A DNA stretch of 64,000 nucleotides from Paracoccus liaowanqingii (GTDB lineage Bacteria; Pseudomonadota; Alphaproteobacteria; Rhodobacterales; Rhodobacteraceae). The stretch covers positions 1 through 64,000 of the forward strand of contig NZ_CP040761.1 in NCBI RefSeq assembly GCF_004683865.2, read 5' to 3'. The translations under genes and the position numbers were made by a program. This document shows, piece by piece, positions 17,574-25,742 of the stretch. The notes below the pieces were generated by a model. It saw only the letters and a program-made list of their open reading frames with translations, did no database searches and was not told the DNA's origin. Within the stretch, counting starts at the first letter, position 1, and every line of letters starts with the position of its first letter.

Positions 17574-18847
17574 GGCATCATCCACCAGCCCAGGCCAAGC
17601 GAGATCACCGGCAGGTAGGTGATCAGCGCAAGCGCGATCAGCACCGTCAGGATCGGCCAGAGCAGCGCGCCGAACAGCGCCTGCACCGGCACCCGCGCCA
17701 CGGCGGCGGCGGCGAACAGGTTCACCCCAAGGGGCGGCGTGATCATGCCAAGCGCCAGGTTGACCACGATGACGATGCCGAAATGCACCGGGTCGATGCC
17801 GAAGCCGATGGCCACCGGGGTCAGGATCGGCGCCAGCACCAGGATCGCGGCCGAGGTCTCGATGAACATGCCCACGACCAGCAGCAGCAGGTTGACGCCC
17901 AGAAGGAAAGTCAGGGCCGAGCCGAAATTCTCCTGGCTCCAGGTGCCGACCGCGCCGGGCAGGCCCGACAGGCTGATGAGAAAGCTGAACAGCGCCGCGG
18001 CCGAGATGATCAGCATCACCGCGCCCGAGGACACCGCCGCCGCGCGGAAGATGGCGGGCAGGTCGCGCCAGTGCAGCTCGCGATAGACCAGGATCGACAG
18101 CAGCAGCGCATAGACGACCGAGACCGCCGCGGCCTCGGTCGGCGTGAAGACGCCGCCATAGATGCCGCCGACGATGATCAGCGGCATCAGAAGCGCCCCG
18201 AAGGCGCGGCGCAGCGCGGGCCAGACCGGCTGGCGCCCGGCGCCGTCCTGCCGCCCGTGGCCGGTCGCGCGGCACCAGATCTGCACCATCACCACCAGCC
18301 CCGCGGCGATCAGCAGCCCCGGCACCAGCCCCGCCAGAAACAGCCGGGTGATCGAGGTCTCGGTCGACACCGCATAGAGGATCAGCGGCACCGAGGGCGG
18401 GATGATCACCCCCAGCTCCGCCGACGAGGCCTGGATCGCCCCCGCCATGCCCACCGGATAGCCGTGCTTCAGCATCGCCGGGATCAGGATCGAGCCCACC
18501 GCGAAGGTGGTCGCCACCGACGACCCCGAGATCGCCGCGAACAGCATGCAGGTCAGCACGCAGCAGCAGGCCAGCCCCCCCTGCACATTGCCCACCAGCG
18601 ACTTCACCAGCTCGACCAGCCGCGCCGAGATGCCGCCCTGCGTCATGATCGCGCCCGCCAAGATGAAGAAGGGCACCGCCATCAGCGGAAAGCTGTCCAG
18701 CCCGGTGAACATCTTCTGCGGCACGACCAGCAGCGGCAGGTTGGAAAAGAAGTGGATCGCGATGACCGAGGCCAGCGCGATGGACACCGCCACCGGCACC
18801 GACAGCGTGAACAGGGCGACAAGGCCGGCAGCGAGGGCGGAGTTCAC
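17570..18847 (-). CDS. dctM: TRAP transporter large permease (DctM type)
   Basis: A 425-residue protein with about 12 hydrophobic segments, the ion-coupled translocation subunit of a tripartite ATP-independent periplasmic transporter. Typical DctM stretches are FFILAGAIMTQGGISARLVE, SAELGVIIPPSVPLILYAV and ALGMITPPLGVNLFAAAAVA. It overlaps dctQ upstream and apsD downstream by four bases each. With the DctP protein of this operon it presumably imports D-apiose or D-apionate using a sodium gradient. Confidence 0.9.
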   Translation of the reverse strand: MNSALAAGLVALFTLSVPVAVSIALASVIAIHFFSNLPLLVVPQKMFTGLDSFPLMAVPFFILAGAIMTQGGISARLVELVKSLVGNVQGGLACCCVLTCMLFAAISGSSVATTFAVGSILIPAMLKHGYPVGMAGAIQASSAELGVIIPPSVPLILYAVSTETSITRLFLAGLVPGLLIAAGLVVMVQIWCRATGHGRQDGAGRQPVWPALRRAFGALLMPLIIVGGIYGGVFTPTEAAAVSVVYALLLSILVYRELHWRDLPAIFRAAAVSSGAVMLIISAAALFSFLISLSGLPGAVGTWSQENFGSALTFLLGVNLLLLVVGMFIETSAAILVLAPILTPVAIGFGIDPVHFGIVIVVNLALGMITPPLGVNLFAAAAVARVPVQALFGALLWPILTVLIALALITYLPVISLGLGWWMMP

Positions 18848-19320
18848 GGGGTGTCCCTTTCCTGATCCAGATGGCGCAGCAGCACGCCGGGCACGGCCAT
18901 CAGCGCGCCGAGGGGAATGGCGGCATAGAACCAGCTCATCGACACGCCCATCATCGCCACGCGCTGTCCCTGCACGCGCAGGGTCATCGCCCAGCCCTGC
19001 CAGATCAGCACCGCCAGCAGGACCAGCGTCAGAAGGGTGACCAGCCGGATCACCCAGATCTGCGCGCGGGGCGGCAGCAGGCTGCGGATGAAATCGATGG
19101 GGATCATCGCGCCAAGCCGGAAGCCGGCGGCGGCGACCAGCAGCGTCGACCAGATGATCAGTCCGCGGGCCAGGATCTCGGACCAGCCGGCCGCATGGCC
19201 CAGACCGAACCGCGTGACGACCTGGAAGAAGACCAGCCCGGTCGCCACCGCCAGCAGCAGCGCCGCCAGGTTGTGCGCCAGCCGGACGATCCCCTCGGCC
19301 AAGGCCTCGACATGTGTCAT
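18844..19320 (-). CDS. dctQ: TRAP transporter small permease (DctQ type)
   Basis: A 158-residue membrane protein with four predicted helices, matching the DctQ subunit that joins DctM to the binding protein. The second helix region VVTRFGLGHAAGWSEILARG and the motif GFRLGAMIPIDFIRSLLPP are typical of the family. It lies 52 bases after dctP, a gap filled by a perfect nine-pair hairpin, and overlaps dctM by four bases. Confidence 0.9.
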   Translation of the reverse strand: MTHVEALAEGIVRLAHNLAALLLAVATGLVFFQVVTRFGLGHAAGWSEILARGLIIWSTLLVAAAGFRLGAMIPIDFIRSLLPPRAQIWVIRLVTLLTLVLLAVLIWQGWAMTLRVQGQRVAMMGVSMSWFYAAIPLGALMAVPGVLLRHLDQERDTP

Positions 19321-19339
19321 GATCGGCTCCGATGTGACG

Positions 19340-19363
19340 GGCGGGGCCGAACCTGGCCCCGCC
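19340..19363 (-). other. Intercistronic hairpin between dctP and dctQ
   Basis: GGCGGGGCC (19340-19348), a six-base loop, and GGCCCCGCC (19355-19363) form a perfect nine-pair stem directly after the dctP stop. There is no T-run. In binding-protein-dependent transport operons such stems protect the upstream mRNA from 3' decay, giving more binding protein than permease; that role is inferred here. Confidence 0.6.
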
Positions 19364-19372
19364 GCGGCGGCG

Positions 19373-20350
19373 TCAGTCCTGCGCGGCGCGGATGCGGTCG
19401 ATCAGCTCGGGCGCGTAGCGCTCGGCATATTCGTCATAGGCGGGCTGCACGGCGGCGGCGAAGGCGGCCTTGTCAATGTCCTCGATCACCTCCATGCCGT
19501 TCTCCTTCATCTGCGCGATGCCGGTGGCCTCGTTCTGGGCGACCGTCTCGCGCGAGGCGGCGGCGGCAGCTTGCGCGGCCTCGACGAACCAGCCCTGCTG
19601 CTCTTCGGTCAGGGTGCCCCAGTGGATCGCGGACATGGCGACCACGGCGGGCGAATAGACATGGCCCGTCAGGCTGATATTGTCCTGGATCTCCCACATG
19701 TTGTTGGCGGTGACGATGGGGATGGGGTTTTCCTGCCCGTCGATGGTGCCCTGCTGCAGCGAGGTCAGCACCTCGGTCCAGCTCATCGGCGTGGGCGCGG
19801 CCCCGGCGGCGCGGAAGGCGGCGATATGGACCTCGTTCTCCATCGTGCGCAGCTTGAGGCCTTCCAGATCGGCGGGCTCGCGGATCGGGCGGACCGAGTT
19901 CGTGATGTGGCGGAAGCCGTTCTCGGCCCACGCCAGGCCGATGATGCCATGCGGCTCGAAGCTGGCCAGCAGCTCCTGCCCGATCTCGCCGTCCAGCACC
20001 GCATGGGCGCTGGCGTAGTCGTCAAACAGGAACGGGAAATCCAGGGCATAGATCTCGGGCACGAAATTCCCGATCGGGCCGGTGGACGAGATGACCAGCT
20101 CGACCGTGCCGATCTGCATCCCCTCGATCACGTCGCGTTCGCCGCCCAGGGCGCCGGCGGGGCGCAGCGCGATCTCGAAGGCGCCGTCGGACAGCGCGTC
20201 GATGGTCGCGGCGAAGGCGCGGGCCGCGTCGCCGTAATGGCTGTCGGACGGCACGGTGAAGGCCAGGTTCATGACCTTGGCCTGCGCCAGCGCCGGACCC
20301 GCCCCCAGCATCATGGCCAGGACCGAGGCCGCGGTGAACATCTTCGTCAT
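19373..20350 (-). CDS. dctP: TRAP transporter substrate-binding protein (DctP type)
   Basis: A 325-residue periplasmic protein with signal peptide (cleaved near ALAQ). The family motif LEGLKLRTMENEVHIAAFRA contains the conserved Arg that usually salt-bridges a carboxylate of the ligand, followed by GTIDGQENPIPIVTANNMWE. The Arg suggests a sugar acid, so D-apionate is as plausible a ligand as D-apiose. The SBP of a TRAP system placed between apnO and apsD makes this the entry point of the pathway. Confidence 0.88.
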   Translation of the reverse strand: MTKMFTAASVLAMMLGAGPALAQAKVMNLAFTVPSDSHYGDAARAFAATIDALSDGAFEIALRPAGALGGERDVIEGMQIGTVELVISSTGPIGNFVPEIYALDFPFLFDDYASAHAVLDGEIGQELLASFEPHGIIGLAWAENGFRHITNSVRPIREPADLEGLKLRTMENEVHIAAFRAAGAAPTPMSWTEVLTSLQQGTIDGQENPIPIVTANNMWEIQDNISLTGHVYSPAVVAMSAIHWGTLTEEQQGWFVEAAQAAAAASRETVAQNEATGIAQMKENGMEVIEDIDKAAFAAAVQPAYDEYAERYAPELIDRIRAAQD

Positions 20351-20407
20351 GGTGTCTCCTCCCGTGTTGCGATGGCGACGGGCCCTCCCCGGCCCGCGCG
20401 GTGGTCG

Positions 20408-21238
20408 TCAGGTAATTCTGCGGATGCTGGCCTCGATCTCGTCCCATTCGAGGACGCGTTTCCAGTCGTCGCGCATCAGCATCGGCTTGCCGAACTCGAT
20501 GGCCTTGTTGCAGGCGTCCGAGAAGGCGCCCTGCCGTTCCTCGAAGATCACCGCGCCCAGGATGTTCATGTGGCCCAGCAGGAAGTCGCGGGCGCAGTCG
20601 TGGCTGACGCCGCTGCGGGCCACGCATTCGTCCATCGCCTCCCGCATCACCGACAGCAGGGACGCGCAGACGGTTTCCGATAGGCCCGGCTCCAGCATGG
20701 CCATCTGGCGCACGGTGACGCGGTGGCTGCGGACGACCGGGGCATAGATGGCCCGCGCGATGCGGTCGCCCAGGGCATAGTGGTCCTCGGGGCCCTGCAT
20801 CAGCGCGTTCACGACGCCCTGCTGTGCGGCGACGCCGCCGAAATGGTCGGCCCGGCCCTCGGGCGTGGATTCGTCGTTGAAGATCGGCGGGTGGCAGGGA
20901 TGGGTGACGAAATAGGTCACGTCGGCGCGCTCGGGCAGATGGCCCGCGAAGGGGGCTGCGGCGTCCAGCACCACGACCATCGTGCCCGGCGCCAGCGTCG
21001 GCACGATCTGGGCGGCCACCGCGCGGATCACCGTGTCGGGCACGGCCAGGATCACCACCCCTGCCCCCTGTAGCGCCGCGTCGCGGTCGATGCAGTCGAT
21101 GCCGAGCTCGGCCTTCAGGCGCGCGCGCCCGGCCTCGCCGATCTCGACATGGGCCACCTCGAAGTCGGATATGGCCAGGTTGGTCGCCAGCCGCACCCCC
21201 ATCTTGCCCCCTGCCCCCAGCAGCGCCACCTTGGTCAT
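20408..21238 (-). CDS. apnO: D-apionate oxidoisomerase
   Basis: A 276-residue NAD-dependent enzyme of the 6-phosphogluconate-dehydrogenase-like superfamily: Rossmann start VALLGAGGKMGVRLATNLA, then FVTHPCHPPIFNDE and a C-terminal helical domain beginning near EDHYALGDRIARAIYA. In the D-apionate route this class oxidises and isomerises D-apionate to 3-oxo-isoapionate. The ATG at 21238 is preceded by GGAGGG. It is the first gene of the leftward seven-gene operon and diverges from oiaK across an 89-base control region. Family identity is firm; the substrate rests on the neighbouring genes. Confidence 0.83.
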   Translation of the reverse strand: MTKVALLGAGGKMGVRLATNLAISDFEVAHVEIGEAGRARLKAELGIDCIDRDAALQGAGVVILAVPDTVIRAVAAQIVPTLAPGTMVVVLDAAAPFAGHLPERADVTYFVTHPCHPPIFNDESTPEGRADHFGGVAAQQGVVNALMQGPEDHYALGDRIARAIYAPVVRSHRVTVRQMAMLEPGLSETVCASLLSVMREAMDECVARSGVSHDCARDFLLGHMNILGAVIFEERQGAFSDACNKAIEFGKPMLMRDDWKRVLEWDEIEASIRRIT

Positions 21239-21277
21239 CCGTCCCTCCGCCCCGCCGGAATCATCTTGCCTAACTGG

Positions 21278-21292
21278 TATGATGACATGATA
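21278..21292. promoter_or_regulatory. Candidate operator between apnO and oiaK
   Basis: TATGATGACATGATA is a near-perfect 15-base palindrome: all arm positions pair except one G/G. It lies in the only AT-richer stretch of the divergent promoter region and begins GGTATG, recalling the GGTATA repeats bound by NanR. The NanR-like regulator at the end of the operon is the obvious candidate to bind here and control both directions. Confidence 0.5.
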
Positions 21293-21327
21293 AAGAGAAG
21301 GACATGTCAAGCGCGGAGGAGGGGCGG

Positions 21328-22707
21328 ATGACGGATCGCCGGAACGGGCTGCGCATCGCCTGGCTGGGGGACGACTTCACCGGCTCGGCGGCGGTGATGG
21401 AGGTGCTGGCCTTCGCGGGCCTGCCCTCGGTCCTGTTCACCCAAGTCCCCGGGCCGGACCTGCTGGCGCGCTTCGCCGATGTCGCGGGCCTGGGGATCGC
21501 CACCACGGCGCGGGCCGAGGGTCCGGACTGGATGGCCGCGCACCTGCCCGGGCTGTTCCGCGCGCTGGACGCGCTGGACCCGGCGCTGATCCATTACAAG
21601 ATCTGCTCGACCTTCGATTCCGCGCCCCATGCCGGCTCGATCGGGGCGGCGATCGCGGCGGGGCTGGCGGTACGCCCGTCGGAGGCGGTGGCCCTGCTGA
21701 CCGCGGCGCCCGCGATGCGGCGCTATCAGGCCTTCGGGCATCTGTTCGCGGGCGCGCCGGGCGGGGTGTTCCGGCTAGACCGGCATCCGGTGATGGCCCA
21801 CCACCCGGTCACGCCGATGGCTGAATCGGACCTGCTGGCGCATCTGGCGGCGCAGACCGACCTGCCCGGCGCGCTGATCGATCTGGAGGCGCTGGCCACG
21901 GATCCCCAGGCCCGGCTGGAGGCCGCGCTGGCGGGCGGCGCCCGCATCCTGTCGATCGACAGCATGGAGCCCGGCAGCGAGGCCGCGGCGGGCGCGCTGA
22001 TCTGGCACAACCGTGCCCGCATGGGGCTGGTCGCGGGCAGCCAAGGCGTCGAATACGCGCTGGTCCGGCACTGGCAGCGGACAGGCGAGATCCCGACCGC
22101 CGCGCCGCCGGGATCGGCGGGGGCGGTGGACCGCATCGCGGTCGTGTCGGGCTCGGTCTCGCCGGTGACCGCGGCGCAACTGGCCTGGGCGGAGGGCCGG
22201 GGCTTCGCGCTGCTGCCCTTCGACGCCCGCGCCGCCTGCGGCAGCGAGGCCGCGCTGGAGGCCGAGGTCGCGTGCCTGACCCGCGCCGGGCTGGCGGCGG
22301 CCGAGGCGGGGCAGAGCCCGCTGATCCATTCCGCCGCCGGGCATCGGGGCGACCAGGTGGCGGCGTTCCGCCATGCGCTGGCCGCCAGCGGCATTGCGGC
22401 CGACATCGCGAACCGCCGCATCGGCGAGGCCTTGGGCCGGATCCTGGACCGGGTGCTGCGCGGGTCCGGGATCCGGCGGTCGGTGATCTCGGGCGGGGAT
22501 ACCTCGGGGCACGCGATGCGGCAGCTGGGGCTGCAGGCGCTGACGGCGCTGGCCCCCACGATCCCGGGCGCGGCCCTGTGCCGAGCCTTTGGCGACGGCC
22601 CGCATGACGGGCTGGAGATCGCCTTGAAGGGCGGCCAGATGGGGTCGCAGGATTATTTCGGCTGGATCCGCGACGGCGGCGGCCCCCGCAGAGGAACCCC
22701 GACATGA
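21328..22707 (+). CDS. oiaK: 3-oxo-isoapionate kinase (DUF1537 family)
   Basis: A 459-residue kinase of the four-carbon-acid-sugar-kinase (DUF1537) family. The N-terminal substrate domain opens AWLGDDFTGSAAVMEVLA; the C-terminal ATP-binding domain carries VVSGSVSPVTAAQLAWA and the phosphate-binding loops SGGDTSGHA and ALKGGQMGSQDYFGWI. In the D-apionate pathway this family phosphorylates 3-oxo-isoapionate at O4. I take ATG 21328 as start because GGAGGAGGGG lies just upstream; ATG 21304 in frame has no such site. Its TGA overlaps the oiaX start. Confidence 0.85.
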   Translation: MTDRRNGLRIAWLGDDFTGSAAVMEVLAFAGLPSVLFTQVPGPDLLARFADVAGLGIATTARAEGPDWMAAHLPGLFRALDALDPALIHYKICSTFDSAPHAGSIGAAIAAGLAVRPSEAVALLTAAPAMRRYQAFGHLFAGAPGGVFRLDRHPVMAHHPVTPMAESDLLAHLAAQTDLPGALIDLEALATDPQARLEAALAGGARILSIDSMEPGSEAAAGALIWHNRARMGLVAGSQGVEYALVRHWQRTGEIPTAAPPGSAGAVDRIAVVSGSVSPVTAAQLAWAEGRGFALLPFDARAACGSEAALEAEVACLTRAGLAAAEAGQSPLIHSAAGHRGDQVAAFRHALAASGIAADIANRRIGEALGRILDRVLRGSGIRRSVISGGDTSGHAMRQLGLQALTALAPTIPGAALCRAFGDGPHDGLEIALKGGQMGSQDYFGWIRDGGGPRRGTPT

Positions 22708-23957
22708 GCCAGCCGATGATCCGCGTCACCTACCGCATCGAGACCCCCGGCGATCCGCGGGCCCTTGCCGCCAAGATCGCCGCCGACCAGTCCACCGGCA
22801 CCTTCACCGAATTGCCCGGAGAGACGGACGCCCTGCGCGCCCGCCATGCCGCCCGGGTCGAGGCGGTGACGATGCTGGAGCCCCTGCCCGCCCCCTCGCT
22901 GCCCGAGGCGGGCGGCCATCCCGGCCCCTTCCGCCGCGCCGAGGCGGTGATCGCCTATCCGCTGGACAGCATCGGCACCGACCTGGCGGCGCTGATGACG
23001 GTGACGCTTGGCGGGGTCTTCGCGGCGCGCGGGCTGACCGGCATCCGCATCCTGGACCTGGACCTGCCGCCCGACTTCGCCTGCCATCCGGGGCCGCAGT
23101 TCGGGATCGAGGGGTCGCGCCGCCTGACGGGGGTGGCCGAGGGTCCGATCATCGCCTCGATCATTAAGCCGTCGCTTGGGCTGACGCCCGAGGAAACCGC
23201 CGAGGTCGTGCGGACGCTCTGCGACGCGGGCGTCGACTTCATCAAGGACGACGAGAAGATGATGAACCCCGCCTATGCGCCGCTGGCCGCGCGGGTCGCG
23301 GCGATCATGCCGGTGATCCGGGACCACGAGCAGCGGACCGGCAAGCGGGTGATGTACGCCTTCGGCATCTCGGCCGCCGATCCCGACGTGATGATGCGCC
23401 ACCACGATCATGTCGTGGCGCAGGGCGGCACCGCGGCGGTGATCAACATCAACTCGATCGGGGCGGGAGGGATGGCCTTCCTGCGCAAGCGGTCGGCGCT
23501 GTGCCTGCACGCCCATCGCAACGGGTGGGACCTGCTGACCCGGCATCCGGGCTTCGGCTACGATTTCCGCCCCTATCAGAAGATCTGGCGCTTGCTGGGC
23601 GTGGACCAGTTCCAGATCAACGGCATTGCCGCGAAATACTGGGAGGGGGACGACAGCTTCGTGCGCTCGTTTGCCGACGTGACGACGCCGATCTTCTCGG
23701 AGGCCGACCGGGCGCTGCCGGTGGTCTGTTCGGGCCAGTGGGGCGGGCAGGCCTTCGAGACCTGGCGCCGCACGGGGCGGACGCTGGACCTGATGTATCT
23801 GGGCGGCGGCGGCATCCACGGCCATCCCGGCGGCCCCGCCGCCGGGGTCCGCGCGATCCGCGCCGCATGGCAGGCCGCCAGCGAGGGCCTCACCCCCGAT
23901 CAGGCCACCGCCCGGGATCCGGATCTGAAGGCGGCCTATGACCTCTGGGGCGGCTGA
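22704..23957 (+). CDS. oiaX: RuBisCO-like protein acting on 3-oxo-isoapionate 4-phosphate
   Basis: A 417-residue RuBisCO-like protein. The carbamylation and metal site is intact: DFIKDDEKMMNPAYAP with Lys181, Asp183 and Glu184; IIKPSLGLTPEETAE is the loop-2 Lys region and GQWGGQAFETW and LGGGGIHGHPGG form the phosphate grip. In known D-apionate routes such proteins either transcarboxylate/hydrolyse 3-oxo-isoapionate 4-phosphate to 3-phosphoglycerate and glycolate (OiaX) or decarboxylate it; sequence alone does not separate the two here. It overlaps oiaK by four bases. Its 3' end overlaps the convergent permease gene by 22 bases. Confidence 0.82.
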   Translation: MSQPMIRVTYRIETPGDPRALAAKIAADQSTGTFTELPGETDALRARHAARVEAVTMLEPLPAPSLPEAGGHPGPFRRAEAVIAYPLDSIGTDLAALMTVTLGGVFAARGLTGIRILDLDLPPDFACHPGPQFGIEGSRRLTGVAEGPIIASIIKPSLGLTPEETAEVVRTLCDAGVDFIKDDEKMMNPAYAPLAARVAAIMPVIRDHEQRTGKRVMYAFGISAADPDVMMRHHDHVVAQGGTAAVININSIGAGGMAFLRKRSALCLHAHRNGWDLLTRHPGFGYDFRPYQKIWRLLGVDQFQINGIAAKYWEGDDSFVRSFADVTTPIFSEADRALPVVCSGQWGGQAFETWRRTGRTLDLMYLGGGGIHGHPGGPAAGVRAIRAAWQAASEGLTPDQATARDPDLKAAYDLWGG

Positions 23958-24880
23958 GCCTTGACCAGAGGTTCGGCATCCAGCGCGCTTGTCATCTGGC
24001 CGCGCCGCTCGGCCAGCACGGCCTGCAGGTTCGACAGCAGGATGATGCCGCCGCCCAGGAAGACCCACAGGTCGATCGCCTCGCCATAGGCATAGAACCC
24101 CACCACCGCCGCCATCGGCACGCGCAGGAAATCGATGGGGATGACGACCGAGGCCTCCAGCCGCTTCAGGGCCTGCGCCTGGCAGAAATGCGCCGACAGC
24201 GCGCCGATGCCCGCGACCAGCATCCACGGCACGTCGGTCACATGGACCGGGCGCCAGTCGGTCAGCGCCGCGATCAGGCCCAAAGGCAGCTGGATTAGGA
24301 TCATCCAGACGACGATGGCCCCGGGCGAGCAATGCCCGGTCAGCCGCTTGACCATGATCAGCGACAGCCCGTAGCCGGCCGCCGCGATCAGGACCAACCC
24401 CGCCGCCGGATCGACCATGCCGATGCCAGGCCGCACGATGACCAGGACGCCGATGAACCCGCCCGCCGTGGCCAGCAGGCGCTGGCGGCTGACCTTCTCG
24501 CGCAGCAGAAGCCAGGCGAACAGCGTCACCCAGATGGGCATGGTGAATTCCAGCGCGAAGACCGAGGCCAAGGGCAGCAGCACGATGCCGATGGTCCAGA
24601 AATACTGCGCGGTGAAATGGACCACGTTGCGCGCCAGATGCAGCGGCACCTGCTGCATGCGCCGGATCTCGGGGAAGACCGCGCGCCCCACGGCCAGGAT
24701 CACGAACAGCCCCACCAGCGCGCGGAAGAACAGCACCTGCCGGATCGACAGCGTCTCGGCCATCTCGCGCGAGCCCACGGACATGGCGATGAACGAGACC
24801 ATGCTGAGGCCCATCCAGATCAGCCCCTGGGTGAAGGACGATCCGGGCAGGCTGCGGCCAAGGGTGGGGGTCGGGGACAT
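23936..24880 (-). CDS. EamA/DMT-family permease
   Basis: A 314-residue membrane protein with ten predicted helices in two EamA repeats of five (first: LIWMGLSMVSFIAMSV to GVLVIVRPGIG; second: AAAGYGLSLIMVKRLTG to GGGIILLSNLQAVLAE). Members export or import metabolites such as amino acids, nucleotide sugars or cofactors. The ATG at 24880 has AGGTG upstream; the longer frame before it lacks a ribosome site. It converges on oiaX and is not part of its operon. Substrate unknown. Confidence 0.8.
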   Translation of the reverse strand: MSPTPTLGRSLPGSSFTQGLIWMGLSMVSFIAMSVGSREMAETLSIRQVLFFRALVGLFVILAVGRAVFPEIRRMQQVPLHLARNVVHFTAQYFWTIGIVLLPLASVFALEFTMPIWVTLFAWLLLREKVSRQRLLATAGGFIGVLVIVRPGIGMVDPAAGLVLIAAAGYGLSLIMVKRLTGHCSPGAIVVWMILIQLPLGLIAALTDWRPVHVTDVPWMLVAGIGALSAHFCQAQALKRLEASVVIPIDFLRVPMAAVVGFYAYGEAIDLWVFLGGGIILLSNLQAVLAERRGQMTSALDAEPLVKAQPPQRS

Positions 24881-24966
24881 GGGGGCACCTTCGATGCGGC
24901 TGCGGGCCCCTCTTCTTGCCCGGAAAGCAGGCAGAGGGAAGAGCCGGCGGCGCCTTTTGTACGCGC

Positions 24967-25530
24967 CTAGCCCGCGGGCCTGGGAAAGGGCCGGCTGAGG
25001 CCCCGCGCGCCCGCCAGACCGAAGCGCCACGGCAGGTCCTGCGCGCGGCTGATGCCGATGCGCGGACCCTGCAGCAGGCCGGGCCGGGCGTCGGACAGGA
25101 CCAGCGCCAGATCGCCGCCGTCGAAGGGGGCGCCGTCATCCTCGGGGCGCAGCCCCAGGGCCTGGCTCAACCGCCCCGGGCCGCTGCACAAGGGCCCCTG
25201 CCCGCGGCGGGCGCGCATCGCCTCCAGCCCCTGGATGGGCTCCAGCGCGCGGATCAGCACCGCCTCGCCGGGCAGGCCCACCACGTTCAGGCACAGGTGG
25301 ATCCCGTAGGAGCGATAGACATAGGCGTGCCCCGCCGGCCCGAACATCGCGGCGTTGCGGGGCGTGGGCCCCCGGAAACTGTGCGAGGCGGGGTCGTCCC
25401 GGGCATAGGCCTCGGTCTCGATGATCACACCGCCGGCGCCCCGGACGCTCAGCCGCGCGCCGATCAGGCGGCGGGCCAGATCGACCGCGCCAAGGCCGGC
25501 GATGGCGGGGGACAGGGGCGGGGCGGGCAT
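24967..25530 (-). CDS. mpg: DNA-3-methyladenine glycosylase (Mpg/AAG type)
   Basis: A 187-residue base-excision-repair enzyme that removes alkylated purines such as 3-methyladenine. The family core is present: IIETEAYARDDPASHSFRGP with the catalytic Glu, TPRNAAMFGPAGHAYVYRSY with the intercalating Tyr region, GIHLCLNVV, and GPGRLSQALGL. The ATG at 25530 is chosen because the similarity begins there; the longer open frame upstream runs through the glgE promoter. Monocistronic, divergent from the glgE operon. Confidence 0.88.
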   Translation of the reverse strand: MPAPPLSPAIAGLGAVDLARRLIGARLSVRGAGGVIIETEAYARDDPASHSFRGPTPRNAAMFGPAGHAYVYRSYGIHLCLNVVGLPGEAVLIRALEPIQGLEAMRARRGQGPLCSGPGRLSQALGLRPEDDGAPFDGGDLALVLSDARPGLLQGPRIGISRAQDLPWRFGLAGARGLSRPFPRPAG

Positions 25531-25688
25531 GGGGCGGTCCTTGCGACGGAAGATGCGCGACCCTGCCCCGGATCGGCGGCAGGGACCATGCCCCCCGGCG
25601 CCGCCCTTGCCATGCTGCACCGCGGCGGGGCGGCCCTGCCCGTCCCGGATGCAGGGCCCGCGGATGCCGCCCCATCGGGCCCGAACGC

Positions 25689-25713
25689 GGAACATATCCC
25701 GCGCTGATCGGTT
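25689..25713 (+). promoter_or_regulatory. Candidate EcfG-type (GGAAC-N18-TT) promoter of the glgE operon
   Basis: GGAAC at 25689-25693, 18 bases, then TT at 25712-25713, ending CGGTTG. Distance to the glgE ATG is 29 bases. It has the same GGAAC-N15-CGGTTG layout as the site before the cell wall hydrolase at the start of the window. Trehalose and glucan metabolism is a usual target of general-stress sigma factors in alphaproteobacteria. Confidence 0.6.
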
Positions 25714-25742
25714 GAAGGAGCTGACAATTCCGGGAGTGCCAC

